Assembly: GCA_017591395.1 (NCBI GenBank)
Contig: WEDG01003388.1
Span: 1 to 64,000, forward strand
Source of the DNA: Schistocephalus solidus
Lineage: Eukaryota; Platyhelminthes; Cestoda; Diphyllobothriidea; Diphyllobothriidae
Length of the DNA: 64,000 nucleotides
Reading direction: 5' to 3'
Positions 34,020-45,052 of the stretch are shown piece by piece. Position numbers and translations under genes: made by a program. The notes below the pieces were generated by a model. It searched no databases and was not told the DNA's origin. It saw only the letters and a program-made list of their open reading frames with translations. The first letter of the stretch is position 1; each line of letters starts with the position of its first letter.

Positions 34020-34257
34020 AGGACAGATGATGTAACGACATGGGAAAATCCCTCAAGACTTCAATCATGTGGTCCACATCTGCTAGCGGTTGGGAATCGA
34101 TACCTCTGAGATAATCACAGAGGCATCTCCTAAGTCAACATTGCGGAAAAATTTTCACCCATGTTCACCTCAATCGTCTAAGAACGCACCTGGAGCAAGA
34201 ACTTCTCGCTGAAGGTCAATGTGGATTTCAAAAACCGTGGAACCATCGGCTTAAACG
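34020..34257 (+). pseudogene. LINE RT fragment next to the right arm
   Basis: The forward strand reads DNHRGIS, then VNIAEKFFTHVHLNRLRTHL and EQELLAEGQCGFQKPWNHRL. This matches in order the DHRGISLLNIAGK and LEQGLLPESQ-GFR motifs of the zinc-finger LINE RT. It contains stops and ends exactly where the right repeat arm begins (34258). Confidence 0.6.
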
Positions 34258-34309
34258 CATGACCTCACGATCTCTGAACATTTGGTACAGTGGAACCGAC
34301 AAAGTTGGA

Positions 34310-34440
34310 ATCGACTCTATTCTGGCGGGCACTTGACGAGAGCAACAAGTTCAGCAACAAAGGTGTGTTTTGGATAGCCACAACCGCATCTCGTATGGAG
34401 TCAAATACGGTTTTATAATCCATGAATATTGTGGTCTTAG
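34310..34440 (-). pseudogene. RT motif-A relic of another retroelement
   Basis: The reverse strand reads IFMDYKTVFDSIRDAVVAIQ, a good match to RT motif A of LINEs (hydrophobic-D-(Y/F)-xx-x-FDSI). It is oriented opposite to the LINE pieces at 34020 and 34880, so it comes from a different insertion. The same sequence is in the inner left arm. Confidence 0.45.
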
Positions 34441-34879
34441 CTGATTGGCTGTAGGTGGAAATCGTTAAGTCTAGTCACGTATTTAGGCCCCTCGTCCCTG
34501 CAAACGTGACGATAAGGGACAATTTTGTGAAGGAGACACGATCACTGGAACAAGAGGTTTATTAGCCTGAAGTTTTGGATTCTCACTCGAATATGAACTG
34601 CCAATGGTGATAGGCATGTAGTGGCCTAGCAACTACGTCCTATAGATGCTGCAAAACCTGGGCGACTGGGGTAGAAAGGGAGTGTGGTCTGTACCTACCT
34701 TCTTCCTGACATGCCAACACCGGACTATGCATGAAAATTGAGTTAAGGGTTATCATATACCAACCTTTGCCGACTGCTGACTGCACCCAAACCACTGTGA
34801 ATTCAAATGGTAATTGTTCCACTTCCCTTGTTCGGGCAGCGTAATCACATGAATATTTGAAATCGACGGCCATATTGCA

Positions 34880-35340
34880 ACTCGGCTATCAAATTTCAAT
34901 TAGGCCTTTGTCTGGAATCGTTGCAGCAGCCCCCTCAACAGAAGACTCCTGATGCACACAGCTGTCACACTAACAACGATACTCTTCGGTTCCTAGACCT
35001 GAGCAACCTACGAATTTCCAGCGAGAACACCGTCACTTCCACTTAGACTGCTTTGAAGGGTAATAAACGTGACATGGCAGGAACGGATTCCAGGGCATAC
35101 TCATGTCCTGTAGTCCAGTGGCATACAGAAAATCCATCACATGATGAGACGGATTCAACTACGATGGTGCGTTCACATCGTGAAGACGATGGAGGACTGT
35201 ATGTCGCGAAGACTATTGCGTGGCGAAAGGGCTAGAGGCACTCTCGGACAGTTTGGCAGAAATTATTTTACAAGTGCACATTTGAGAACTTCCCCCAGGT
35301 GCCCTCACATTAGCACTGACACGTGGATAATGCTTAAATG
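34880..35340 (+). pseudogene. LINE RT C-terminal relic (right arm)
   Basis: This is the mirror copy of the 26800-27250 relic. FVWNRCSS, TLTTILFGS, TWQERIPGHTH, IQLRWCVHIVKTMEDC and SRRLLRGERARG follow one another, with stops. The order equals the post-palm part of the zinc-finger LINE. Confidence 0.55.
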
Positions 35341-36202
35341 ATTTCCCGTTTAGCTCCAATGCAAACCATATCCAACTGGGATATTACGGACCTGCGCTGT
35401 TAGCTTGCATTTGCTGTCTACGCGCATTTATAACCTGGATTGGTTTTTTATTAAACCTTTAAACTCACCACGCTGTCCAAACTAACAGCTTGCACCCCTC
35501 TGAACTAACCGCAGTCACTGCTAGCAGCTTCTCTGAGAACAGCCCTCCCACCACTTTTCACTGTATCCCTGTGTTCTAGCATCGGTTTGCCTAAGTCGGA
35601 CCTCTTCGCACACACCGTGACGAGAATGTCATCAGCTATAGAGGGGCACCCATTACAACCTCCACAATTAGCCTGGTAGGCGAACGGACATCTTGTCTAA
35701 ACTGCGACCGCATATTCCAATTACATATCGCAGATCAGACACTGGCGAGTCCCTCACAGCCTGTCTGAAGAAAACCGTTCTTGGTGCACTGACCAACACC
35801 TTGGCAGTCAAATCTTCTATGTTCCCACTGCACCTGCAGTTTCGGCCACTGCAGAGGCCTATTCTATATTAGACGCATGCACCACCAATAGCACCAAAGT
35901 ACCACTCAGCGCTTAAGTTCGCACCATCCTCGCTCGTCTGCTCACAACACGGGCTTGTCTGGGTATTTGCGAGCACAAATGGACCATCCATCCGTCATCA
36001 GTTTTGAGAATCTCTCCTTATGCCAACTCTACGCGCGCTTTAGTATAAGAATTCTAACCCGCATGAATGTATCCGGATGTGTTAAAAGGTATGTCATGGA
36101 ATGTGAACTGCTGATACAGTAACGGGGTACCCACTTGGAAAGAGGGTCAGACTGCAACAACTGCTTCTTAATTGGGGTCTTTATGACTCTTCACACTGCG
36201 GT

Positions 36203-36535
36203 TTGACATCTGTTAGACAAAACCCTCACGCCAAGTCAACCGCCGCGCCTATTCACATTCTTGGTCATCTCGGCACAGACGAGCCAATATTTTATGGAAG
36301 AGGGAAGAGAGTGCGGTATATCCAGGCCGGATTCGTCACAAAATTCCTCACCATAAAGAAGCCAACTATAAAGAGGCGCCAGCGGTCGTGGCTTAGAAGA
36401 GTGCCATCAGCAGAAATAATCTCATCCTGCTCAGTTCAGAGGCTCGTGCTGTCAGTACCACTTCCTAATGTGACCTATATGCCACCCTTTCGCATGCGTG
36501 GATTTAGTGACCAGTTGATATGTGGCATGCGCTGA
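36203..36535 (+). other. open frame conserved in both inverted-repeat arms
   Basis: This is the right-arm counterpart of the 25938-25588 frame, 110 codons, differing at about five residues. No known family. Confidence 0.25.
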
Positions 36536-36860
36536 CTGGCTGTTTGTATTTGATAGCAAGGAGACCCACGCCCAAATTCCGTTGTGTGGGCTTTGTCCTG
36601 TCATCGGAACTCAGTGGGTGCAGGATGAGCGAGAGAGTAAGAGGCTGTGAAAGGTTGCTTCACTATAAATAAATTCATGGGTAGTGAAGGCTGCACCTAA
36701 CTCTTGGAGCGCTGATGGGTGTCGTTGCAGTGGGGCGATGGCGGTATGCCCTGACTGCCGGCAGTGCGTCCGCTTCTCCATGCCTCCTCTCACGAGCCTA
36801 AGACACCTGTCAATCACTGCTTGCGCGCATGTGACTCGGCCTTCGACGCACTGAAAATGT

Positions 36861-36990
36861 AACGCCAATCGATATCTTCCTCGATTGGTAACACTGTGGC
36901 GTCAATCGATATTTTATCTCCCTCGATTGGTAACACTGGTAACACTGTGACGTTAATCGATATTTTTATCTTCCTCGATTGGTAACACCC
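36861..36990. repeat. minisatellite with hairpin-forming units
   Basis: Three units of about 40-45 bp are present. Each contains (C)CAATCGATAT, a short T-rich gap and CCTCGATTGGTAACACTG. The CAATCGA and TCGATTG parts are complementary, so each unit can fold into a hairpin. It lies about 50 bp outside the right arm of the long inverted repeat. Confidence 0.7.
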
Positions 36991-37561
36991 ACACCACGTC
37001 TAGGTGCTATTGCATACTTCCTGCGGTGGCCAGCAGTCTTAATGGCTGCTTGGAACACTAACTGTCTCTGACTGCTGAACCGCGTGAACGACTTTAAGCC
37101 TCAGGTGAGGTTGTCCGATAACTGGGGTTTCCTGACTTTTGATTTGGTAACCCTGCGGTTGTCGACCTTCGTAACCCGGCGAGTGTTGAGCCTGGTCCGA
37201 ACAGCAGATTTTTTCGTTCCCAATCTCCGTGATAGTCGGGCGATGATGTTGTAAGACTGCCCGGAATGGCACTTACGCTGTAGGTCACGCAGGGCAGAGG
37301 GATTAACGATGTTGTAAACTATGCAGCAATTAAACTCAGCAATAAAACAATACATAAAAACAGCAAAGGGGTGGGGCCGGGGGCGCAAATTACAAAAACA
37401 CAAAAGGAAAAGTTAACAACCATAACGACCGGCCGCTATACAGGCAAAAAGTGTTCTGTAGCTATCGTTTTTTAAAAAAAAGACGCTACGAGTAAAAAAG
37501 AAGGGCATTCTACTTAGATTCAAAGGGCTTTGCTATCAACAAGACCTCCCTAGGAATTGTC
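36991..37561. other. no recognised gene; 3' flank of the PUR-domain gene
   Basis: The likely 3' UTR or downstream DNA of the reverse-strand gene ending at 37562. Reverse-strand frames of up to 100 codons (37403-37101) overlap each other in different frames and match nothing known. Confidence 0.35.
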
Positions 37562-39232
37562 TTAAACATTTCTGTTTTCTTCCTTCTTTTGCTCAGACCG
37601 CCTCTGACCGGAATGGTCGGCTTCAATGCCTCCAGGATCTCGTTTCTTCTTATTTCTATTTTTCTTCCCGCCCTTTGGCGATGTTGCAGCGTTGGCCTCT
37701 ACTGGTGCCTGCTCAGGAACCGATGCACTAGGAGCGGTCTCTTCCGAGGTTACAGCGGCGGAGTCTTTCTTTACCTTTTCTTCCAATGTTGCTTTCTGTT
37801 CTTCTAGTTCTTGCCTCCGTGGTACTTCCTGCTCTCGTCGCTGTTGCAGTGGGGTCGTCTGCTCTTGCGTTGCTTGGGAACCACCGTGTTCCGACCGAGG
37901 ACTGTTTCGATGCGGGTTTGGATACGTGTTGTTGTTGATTATGCGCTAGGGCAGGTGGCTGTTCTACTTTTGAGCTGTCTGTAGGCGCCACGGGTGTGGG
38001 ATTTCGGCCTTGTGCTGCGGGTCGGATGCTCCCTCCGCCCTGAATTTGATGCTGCTGACTTGGGTCTTGTTGCGCTTTCTGTTCAGGCAGTGAGTGCTGT
38101 GGTTTTGTTTGATCAGATTGCCCTTCATCGAGGGGGTCGCGAAGAGCATTTTCAAACTGATTGGATACGTCACCTGTTTCCTGAATGGCTCGTTGGGCGC
38201 TCTGATTCCAGGCATGTGGTGCCTGATGGCTGCTATGCTGCTGTTTTGGTGGTGATTGTGGCATCTTTGGTTGGGTATCGTGGGCTTCGCCAGGATTGTT
38301 TAAGGGTTTGCCTCTTGAAGGACCGGGCACCCCACCTGATTGTTGAGCTGTCCGGTTGGTGCCTGGCCTCTTTGGCCTTGACATCTGCTGCAAATGAGTC
38401 TGTTCTTGTTGGTGCTGCGGTCTCGACGAGGACTGAAGGGGTTTTGGTTGGGCGTCATCGTGTTGATCGGAGCCGTCCTTGCTCCTTGAAAGTTGACGCG
38501 CACCACCTGCTTGTTGGCCAGTATGGTTGGAGCTCGGGGTCCGGCCCTTTGACACCTGCTGTTGCTTGTTCGGTGTTTGTCTCTGGCGATGGGTAGCGTC
38601 CCTAGATTGGGTGAGACCTGTCTGGCCATTAGGTTGTCTGGCTGGCATGGGTGCCCCTTTTGAGGACGTGGAAATCTGCCGGGTACGGTGAGAGGCGGCA
38701 GCATCTGTGGCGGAGGCGGTAGTGGCACTTGTGCGACTAATGGTTCGATTACGCGATTTAAAATTGCCCTTCGAACCGGAAGTTTGCCGGACTCGTTTGA
38801 CGTTAGTCTCTGTGAATTGGCCAACAGGGACGCCAATCGCGCCTTCAGTAGGCATCGAACGACCGTCCAGAAGTACTTGCTGAGGTCGTGAAGGAGGATA
38901 AGCACCGTTTATAAAGTTTGGCCGCATTTTCGGATAGGGCTTCCAGTAGCGCTGAGGCGCGGAATGTCCCTGTAGTGCGTCACGGAGGTTTTTATCCTCC
39001 TCCAGATTAAGTTTTTCGATGAACGTGTTGATGCGGTCCCGGAAATCTGTCAGAGTTTCCACCGGTATGGCAATGACGTTGCGATGGAAGTCCGTCACCT
39101 GAGATAGGAAAAGTCTGTGGCCCCATCGGGTGTTGCGTAGATCGAAGTAGAAACGTCTATCCCCAGACATGCTGTAGAGGGCATTCACCACAGGAGGTGT
39201 ATCAATGGTTCGGTATCGAATGGCAGCATCCA
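37562..39232 (-). CDS. PUR-repeat protein with long Gln/Pro-rich tail, 3' exon
   Basis: PUR-family proteins bind purine-rich single-stranded DNA and RNA and act in transcription and RNA transport. After an acceptor (CTCCCTTTAG, ending 39233) the exon reads VDAAIRYRTIDTPPVVNALY, then DRRFYFDLRNTRWGHRLFLS and RNVIAIPVETLTDFRDRINT FIEKLN split over one continuous frame. The RxFYFDLR, GxxLxLSxV, I.(I/V)P and F.(D/E) positions are those of one PUR repeat. About 400 residues follow that are rich in Gln, Ser, Thr, Pro and Arg, with no globular domain. PUR proteins are usually about 250-350 residues, so this tail is unusual. The main frame stops at 37728, but a second frame from about 37895 to 37562 (EHGGSQATQEQTTPLQQRRE, then KGGKKNRNKKKRDP) looks like the true C-terminus, implying a frameshift near 37890 or a sequence error. 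The exons with other PUR repeats were not found upstream. Confidence 0.6.
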
Positions 39233-40644
39233 CTAAAGGGAGAAAAATCAATTCGCCTGAAGGAAACGGAACACGTGGAACTAAATTCTGCCTAAGCAGC
39301 CTTGGAACTCAGAAGTCTCACTTACATCCACCTGTAACACGCTAAGTTATCCAGGATTAATAACTTCTTCAAATTAAGTATTCACCTGGTTGTAAGAAAA
39401 CTTCTGCCAAAGCGGAATAACGTATCCTCCAGATTCAGTGGCAGTTGGAAAATCCTACTAAAACAGAATCGTTTCTGAATGAGCGTTATTTACTGACTAG
39501 TTTAATTAAAAGTTGATAAACAATTTTAAAGCTGAACTTAAAACCCAAATTTTGTTCTTATCAAACAGCCTTGGATGGGGATGGTTTTCTATAGCTTCCA
39601 GATGTAAGGGCGAATGTATCTATACATTCGTATGGCGTGCCAGGTACATGTGTCCGGACTTAACCGGAATGGAAAAACGTTAGGCCTACTGGGGTAACAC
39701 CCGATCTCGCACTAGAACGCTAGCCTTAATCCCGGATAATCTGGTTATATGCCTCATAATCTAAACTTTTGTCGGGTTTTCAGTTATTTCTACAAAGATT
39801 TCGAGTGATACCTGCGATAAGATGTGAGTATAAAACTTGCAAGTCCGAGAACATAAAATCCTATAGTACTCAATGTGATTAGAGGCAATTTGGGGCGTGA
39901 AAATACTGTCAACATCGCAATCCCTGCAGTTTCCCGGTATTATTGGAAACCCGGGCTTCTAAACTTACCTGCAGTCTACTTCGCACATAGAAAAGTTGCA
40001 GACATTTTAACGGCCCTCAACGGACGCCACCCGGGAAATAAGGTGACTGGCACGTCTGGCCAGTAGGCAGTCGTGGACCGTACAGAGGCAGCGCTTCAAT
40101 CTTGCAAATTGTGTATCTACAGTGGGTCTCAAAAGTCGCTAATTTTTGTCTTTTTTCCATCGCTTTTCAGCTATCATTCAGAGAGATGTAAAAATATCAG
40201 CATTTAGCAGCTTATGTTGTGTAAGCATAGCATTTCCTTATCCATGGCAGGCAAATAAACGCTGGAGTAGCGCTACAAAATTTCCGCCTGACAAAAGGTT
40301 TTTCAGCCTCCACCTACAGTTCAGCGCATGTCTGAGAAGAAATCTGGTCGTCACACTGCTGCAACACCTAGCCATGACAGATTTATGGAAACAGAATCTG
40401 TTCATAAAAAACAACTCCACGAAAGATCTGCCATTACGTCATTGATGAAAATACGGAACTCCTGGAGTAGGCGTTCATGCAAAGTCAGGAAACGTCCACC
40501 CCGAAGACTGCATTGGAAGCATCATCAACCAAAGGTCGATTTAGTGGAAAGTTTTGGGGAGTGACAAAGTTTTACTCGTATTGACTTCAGGTCCTTCAAA
40601 CGCTTCAAGAGGAATATTATGAGGGTAACGTGGAAATGTGTGGA
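39233..40644. other. probable intron or upstream DNA of the PUR gene
   Basis: No PUR repeat, other domain or transposon was recognised. Short frames only. Confidence 0.35.
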
Positions 40645-40890
40645 TTAATCCACTACTACTACTCCAACTACTACTACTCCAACTACTACTACTACTACTA
40701 CTCCAACTACTATTTCTACTAATACTACTATTACTAATGCTACTACTACTACTACTTCTACTAATAATTATAATAATAATACTACATCTATTACTACTAC
40801 TAATAATAAAAATAATACAAAAACAACTACTTATACTACTAAGCATACTAATAGTGCTACTACTACTACTACCACCACCACCAGGACGAT
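40645..40890. repeat. (CTA)n / (TAC)n imperfect microsatellite
   Basis: About 245 bp consist of CTA and AAT trinucleotides with interruptions, ending in ACC repeats. The frames that cross it encode poly-Leu or poly-Ser and are artefacts. Confidence 0.9.
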
Positions 40891-42431
40891 CCTTAGCTCA
40901 TGCAAATCATATGGCTCATCGATGAGTCTATTTATCATCTATTTGGTCGGGTAAACTGACACAACTGTCGAACTTTGAGTAAAATTAAATCGCAAAAGCA
41001 ACTCTGAGGAGCGAGCGAGACTCTGCGAAGCTGATGGTTTGGTGAGCCCTTTTTTATTCGTGATAGCATGGGCACGGTTTCAAGGGAAGATTAACTGGGG
41101 AGGCTAGAGGTGTTTGCTATTTCAGACGAGAAGTGACCTTGCCCATGTCTCTTTTAAACAAAATGGAACTCCTCCTTACTGGTACAGGCTAGTGTAGGAT
41201 TTCTTGAACAGCAAGTTTCCCGACCGATGGATAGGTCGAAGGGATCCTCTTGTATAGGTTCAGCGCTCACGTGACCTAACATCTTGCGATTTTTTCCTCC
41301 GGGGCCACTAAACCTCGTGACCTGTCGCAGCTTGAGGAAGGAATCCACAGACCTGCATGAGCTCGGGAAAGCGAGGCCACAAAACGTCAGAGAGATGCGT
41401 GCCTGAAGGTGGCGTTCTTGTGGAAGTATACGACTAGCGTTCGAGGCCTTGGAACGGAATGGCTAGTGTAGCACTTAAGACTGCAACATCTCCCCTGTTT
41501 ATTATAATAATACAAATAGGCTTAGTTTCGCGCGTAATTTTTAGTAATTTATTAAATGTGTATAGTGAATTTTAACGCACTCTCTATAAGTAAGGTCACT
41601 AGGTGTGTTGGCATTGCGTTGACATAAAGTAAGGATACACCCAGCATCCAGCACAGTTAGGAAAAATCTGGAGAATTTACTGAGAGTATCCATTGTCAAC
41701 TATAAGTATTACCCAGTCTTGTCTCGGTGACTCAAAAAACGTCACCGAAATCTAAGTAATCTTAAGCCATTTGAAAAAGAGACTACTGTGTCGAAAATTA
41801 AGTGCACCACTGTTGAAGGAAACGAGGAGTCGCAAATATCCTGACGTCAGCTGGATGGCTCATAAACTTCTCCAGTCAAAAAAAGTTTGCAATGCACGTA
41901 AATCCAGCGTAGGTTATTATGAACTAGCAGATTTGGCTGATATCACCTGTCGGAAGTCATAAATAGCTCACCCCTCTGTGTCGTGCTTTTTACTGGTTGA
42001 AGTCTATGACGACGGAAAAGAACACCTGTAGATCTAAACCAGTATTAAAACGAGGTAAGTTAAAATATTTTCCATGTTTAAGAGGGAGTGGGAACCGTTA
42101 CGGCTAAGATAGGAAACCCACATTAACCGTCACCATAAGCAGGCTAAATTACCGTTGGCAGGAAAAGATGACTGACACCAGAGTGCAATAGTTATTTTGC
42201 CGATACTTAATTGCTTTATCAAGCAGCAGTGGAGGCTAGTGTGACCAGAGTTAGTGCTGCTGGTGCTATATGAAGCCTGTAAGCGAGAGAGGGTGAAGGA
42301 TTTTATCCCATTGGCTTGTTACTTAAATGTGTTCGTGGTGAAGAGTTCAAATGCCCTCTGACACGTGCATTGCGATGCGCGAATCATAGGCGAACGCAAA
42401 GTACGCCGAAGTTACGGTGGTGCCATTCGCA
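40891..42431. other. no recognised gene
   Basis: Frames are at most 64 codons and no repeats or RNA genes were identified. Confidence 0.4.
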
Positions 42432-42824
42432 GCATTGGTACCGATGATGACAGTTCGACCGTCGTAGTCCGACGATGTCCACCGTATGCTCATGGGAAAG
42501 TTGAGCAGGGATGGTGACTTGCGCGTGATTTAGTTTAAAGTGATAGTAGACTTGCGCTGCATCTACCGCACTCTCTCCTCCTCCCCCAAATGAGCCCGGT
42601 GTCAAGACAGAGCCAAGAAGACCGGAGGCGGGAGAGGACGCAGGTGGCTGGCGCGGCCGGGTCCCCTAAGTCCTAGCCGCCCCTAGGCGTGCCACCACAC
42701 CTCTATGTTCGGCATTTGTTATGGGAGCGCAACCCCAATAACGCATGCCATGCCCTAATGTGGCCCCCGTGTTGGTCCAACGCATCTACCACGTGGCCCG
42801 TTTAGGGGGCATGGCATTGGTACC
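42432..42824 (-). mobile_element. intact SINE with LINE-like tail and 11-bp TSD
   Basis: GCATTGGTACC flanks both ends (42432-42442 and 42814-42824). The 371-bp element is in reverse orientation: a head GCCCCCTAAACGGGCCACG (near 42808), a middle without coding capacity, and a tail ending GACGGTCGAACTGTC plus ATCATC next to the duplication. The last 250 bases or so match the 3' end of the zinc-finger LINE. No poly-A. No clear tRNA, 7SL or 5S similarity was seen in the head. Confidence 0.8.
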
Positions 42825-44669
42825 ACATAGTGTCTGTCTAGCGCATTCGCGTGAATCCGCGTAAATGACAGCTCACCCGTCTGACACTGCCAGGCCCCAA
42901 CGGTTCCCATCATCGCAACTGGCCAATCGCTGACACCGCCATGCTCTATATAGTGTCCCGCCAATCATCGCTATCCAGACCGGCCGCTGACAGACTATCA
43001 AACACAACATCCGGACACATGTTCCAGCAGACTGCAGACTCGCTGCTCAAGCCCACCTATCAACCTGTCCCTACAATATATTAATCTGTCATGTACAGAA
43101 TGCAATGTGCCCTCTACGATTGTAAATCCTCTCCTCCTATCCGGTACTTGGCCTGAGTTTTGTACTGATTTTAGGCTTTGCCCATGACACCAGGTGCTGC
43201 GGCAAAGTTAGCTGAAGGGATATAAGCGTGTCTGAGGGGGAGAGGGGGTGTTCTAAATGAGAATTATGACTTCGAGGCTGTAAGGCGCTCAACAAAGGCA
43301 TTTTGAACCACTTTGATAGTCGGCTATAGACCAAATGGCTTGAACGATGGAGATGGATTTATTCCTCTCATCTCCACGGAGCAGGCCATGAAAGTATGCA
43401 GTCTGACAATTGGGACTTACTCCACATATTTCCACTATCTAAAAGCCACTTTTGACATCGGCATTTTGATGAATGTTGATCCAATTCACAGTACAACCAC
43501 AATAGACAGCGTTTGAGAGAGAATAGAGCATGGACTTCGATGGAGGGAACTTAGGATGTATCTAAAAACTATAAGAAAACCCGGGCAAATGCACGAATCG
43601 TCAATAAATTTAGAAGAACTGAATTATGAGTTTTTTTACTGCTACGCGTATTGCTGGACAGGCTAAGAACTTCGTAAATTCCAAAACAAACGGTCATGCA
43701 TTTAGTTGCACACGCATTGTTACCGATAGAAAAACTATCATAGATAAAATTACGACTGCTTAAAGAGGAAGAGCGCTGGAACAACGTCGGTTGAAACAGC
43801 CTCCAACGTAGTACCTCTACTTCCATACACCGTCTGCAATATATTCAAAGTTTCTGTGAAGCGTAAGCAGTGCATAAAGTCCAGGCTAGGTCACTCGGTT
43901 TCGGAGCCTTATAAATTTATTTGTAAGTTTCTTATTCGATACAATGACTTTAATCGAGCATTTGTGGACTCAAGTATCGCTTGCTTAGCAGATAAAACTG
44001 CGGGGAAGTCCTTCAAAAGCACTTTTGGTGACATGTATTGTTCAGCTGTAGGATGGGCATTGAAATCTAACGCGGATCGGTCGAAACAGCGTCTGACGAA
44101 TGCGCTTTAGATGAAAAAAGGACTTTCATTTTTCGGATGAGAACGGGTGAAACGTGGCTCGTAAAAGTCGTAGCCTCACTACTAAAAACGTTGTGCACCT
44201 CCTCTTACTCGCCGCACACTACAGTACAAGAAACAATAGGAAATGAAACCAGACCTCTCATCATAACTGCTTTGTTTAAATCTTTATAAACGATAATAAT
44301 AAAAATATGAGTTCTAGGTGGGATACAGAAGAAGGGTTTTCACTGTGATATGCTTTGTCGGCGTCTCGAGGTTCAAACGGCCAATATGGCTATTTCAAAT
44401 AGTAAACAAACAAGTTCGGAGTGTTGTGTGTTACAAGGACATTGAGCGATTAAGGATCTAGGCCTCCTTCCAAAAAAATGACTAGGCCAGCGATAAGCGA
44501 AATCCGGGGTTAAGGTTTCGGTTCTTCCCGGCCTGAGGTGTTTTTATACAATTGGCCATCGGCAAAAAGGAAACCCGAAATATCTAACACAGTCTCCAGT
44601 TTCCTTGACAGCAGTACCTTCGGGCTAGAAAATGTTCTCTCCCTAAAAAGACTCAGTGATTAAATATGC
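42825..44669. other. no recognised gene
   Basis: Two 84-85-codon frames (43826-43569 reverse, 44110-43856 forward) have plain compositions and no family resemblance. Confidence 0.35.
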
Positions 44670-45052
44670 AAGAGAGACGACAGTTTGACCGTCGTAGTCC
44701 GACGATGTCCACCGTATGCTCCATGGGAAAGTGGAGCAGGGACGGTGAATTGCGCGTGATTTAGTTTAAAGTGATAGTAGACTTGCGCTGCATCTACCGC
44801 ACTCTCTCCTCCTCCCCCAAATGAGCCCGGTGTCAAGACAAAGTCAAGAAGACCGGAGGCGGGAGAGGACGCAGGTAGCTAGCGCGGCTGGGTCCCCTAA
44901 GTCCTAGCCGCCCCTAGGCGTGCCACCACACCTCCATGTTCGGCATTTGTTATGGGAGCGCAACCCGAATAACGCCTGCCATGCCCTAATGTGGCCCCCG
45001 TGTTGGTCCAACGCATCTAGCACGTGGCCCGTTTAGGGGGCACAAGAGAGAC
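44670..45052 (-). mobile_element. intact SINE with LINE-like tail and 9-bp TSD
   Basis: AAGAGAGAC flanks both ends (44670-44678 and 45044-45052; a preceding C may extend it to 10). The 365-bp element has the same head, middle and tail as the copy at 42443-42813 with few differences, which suggests recent activity. Confidence 0.8.

Larger units (their letters stand above)
34258..36807. repeat. long inverted repeat, right arm (intact, 2,550 bp)
   Basis: It pairs with 32638-32252 and then 27506-25331. The two left pieces minus the duplicated 9 bp total 2,554 bp, against 2,550 bp here, so the arms are nearly equal. It contains decayed LINE RT pieces and no intact gene. The loop between the inner arm ends is about 1.6 kb. 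Confidence 0.8.

Noticed and set aside
25588..36535. The open frame shared by both repeat arms as a conserved gene
   Set aside because: Conservation follows from recent duplication of the arms. No family match or splice context supports it.
36830..36862. RT motif A (DSAFDAL) at the outer end of the right arm
   Set aside because: Only a few residues match and no neighbouring RT motif is found. Probably chance.
40541..40925. Long poly-Ser and poly-Leu frames
   Set aside because: They are translations of the trinucleotide microsatellite.
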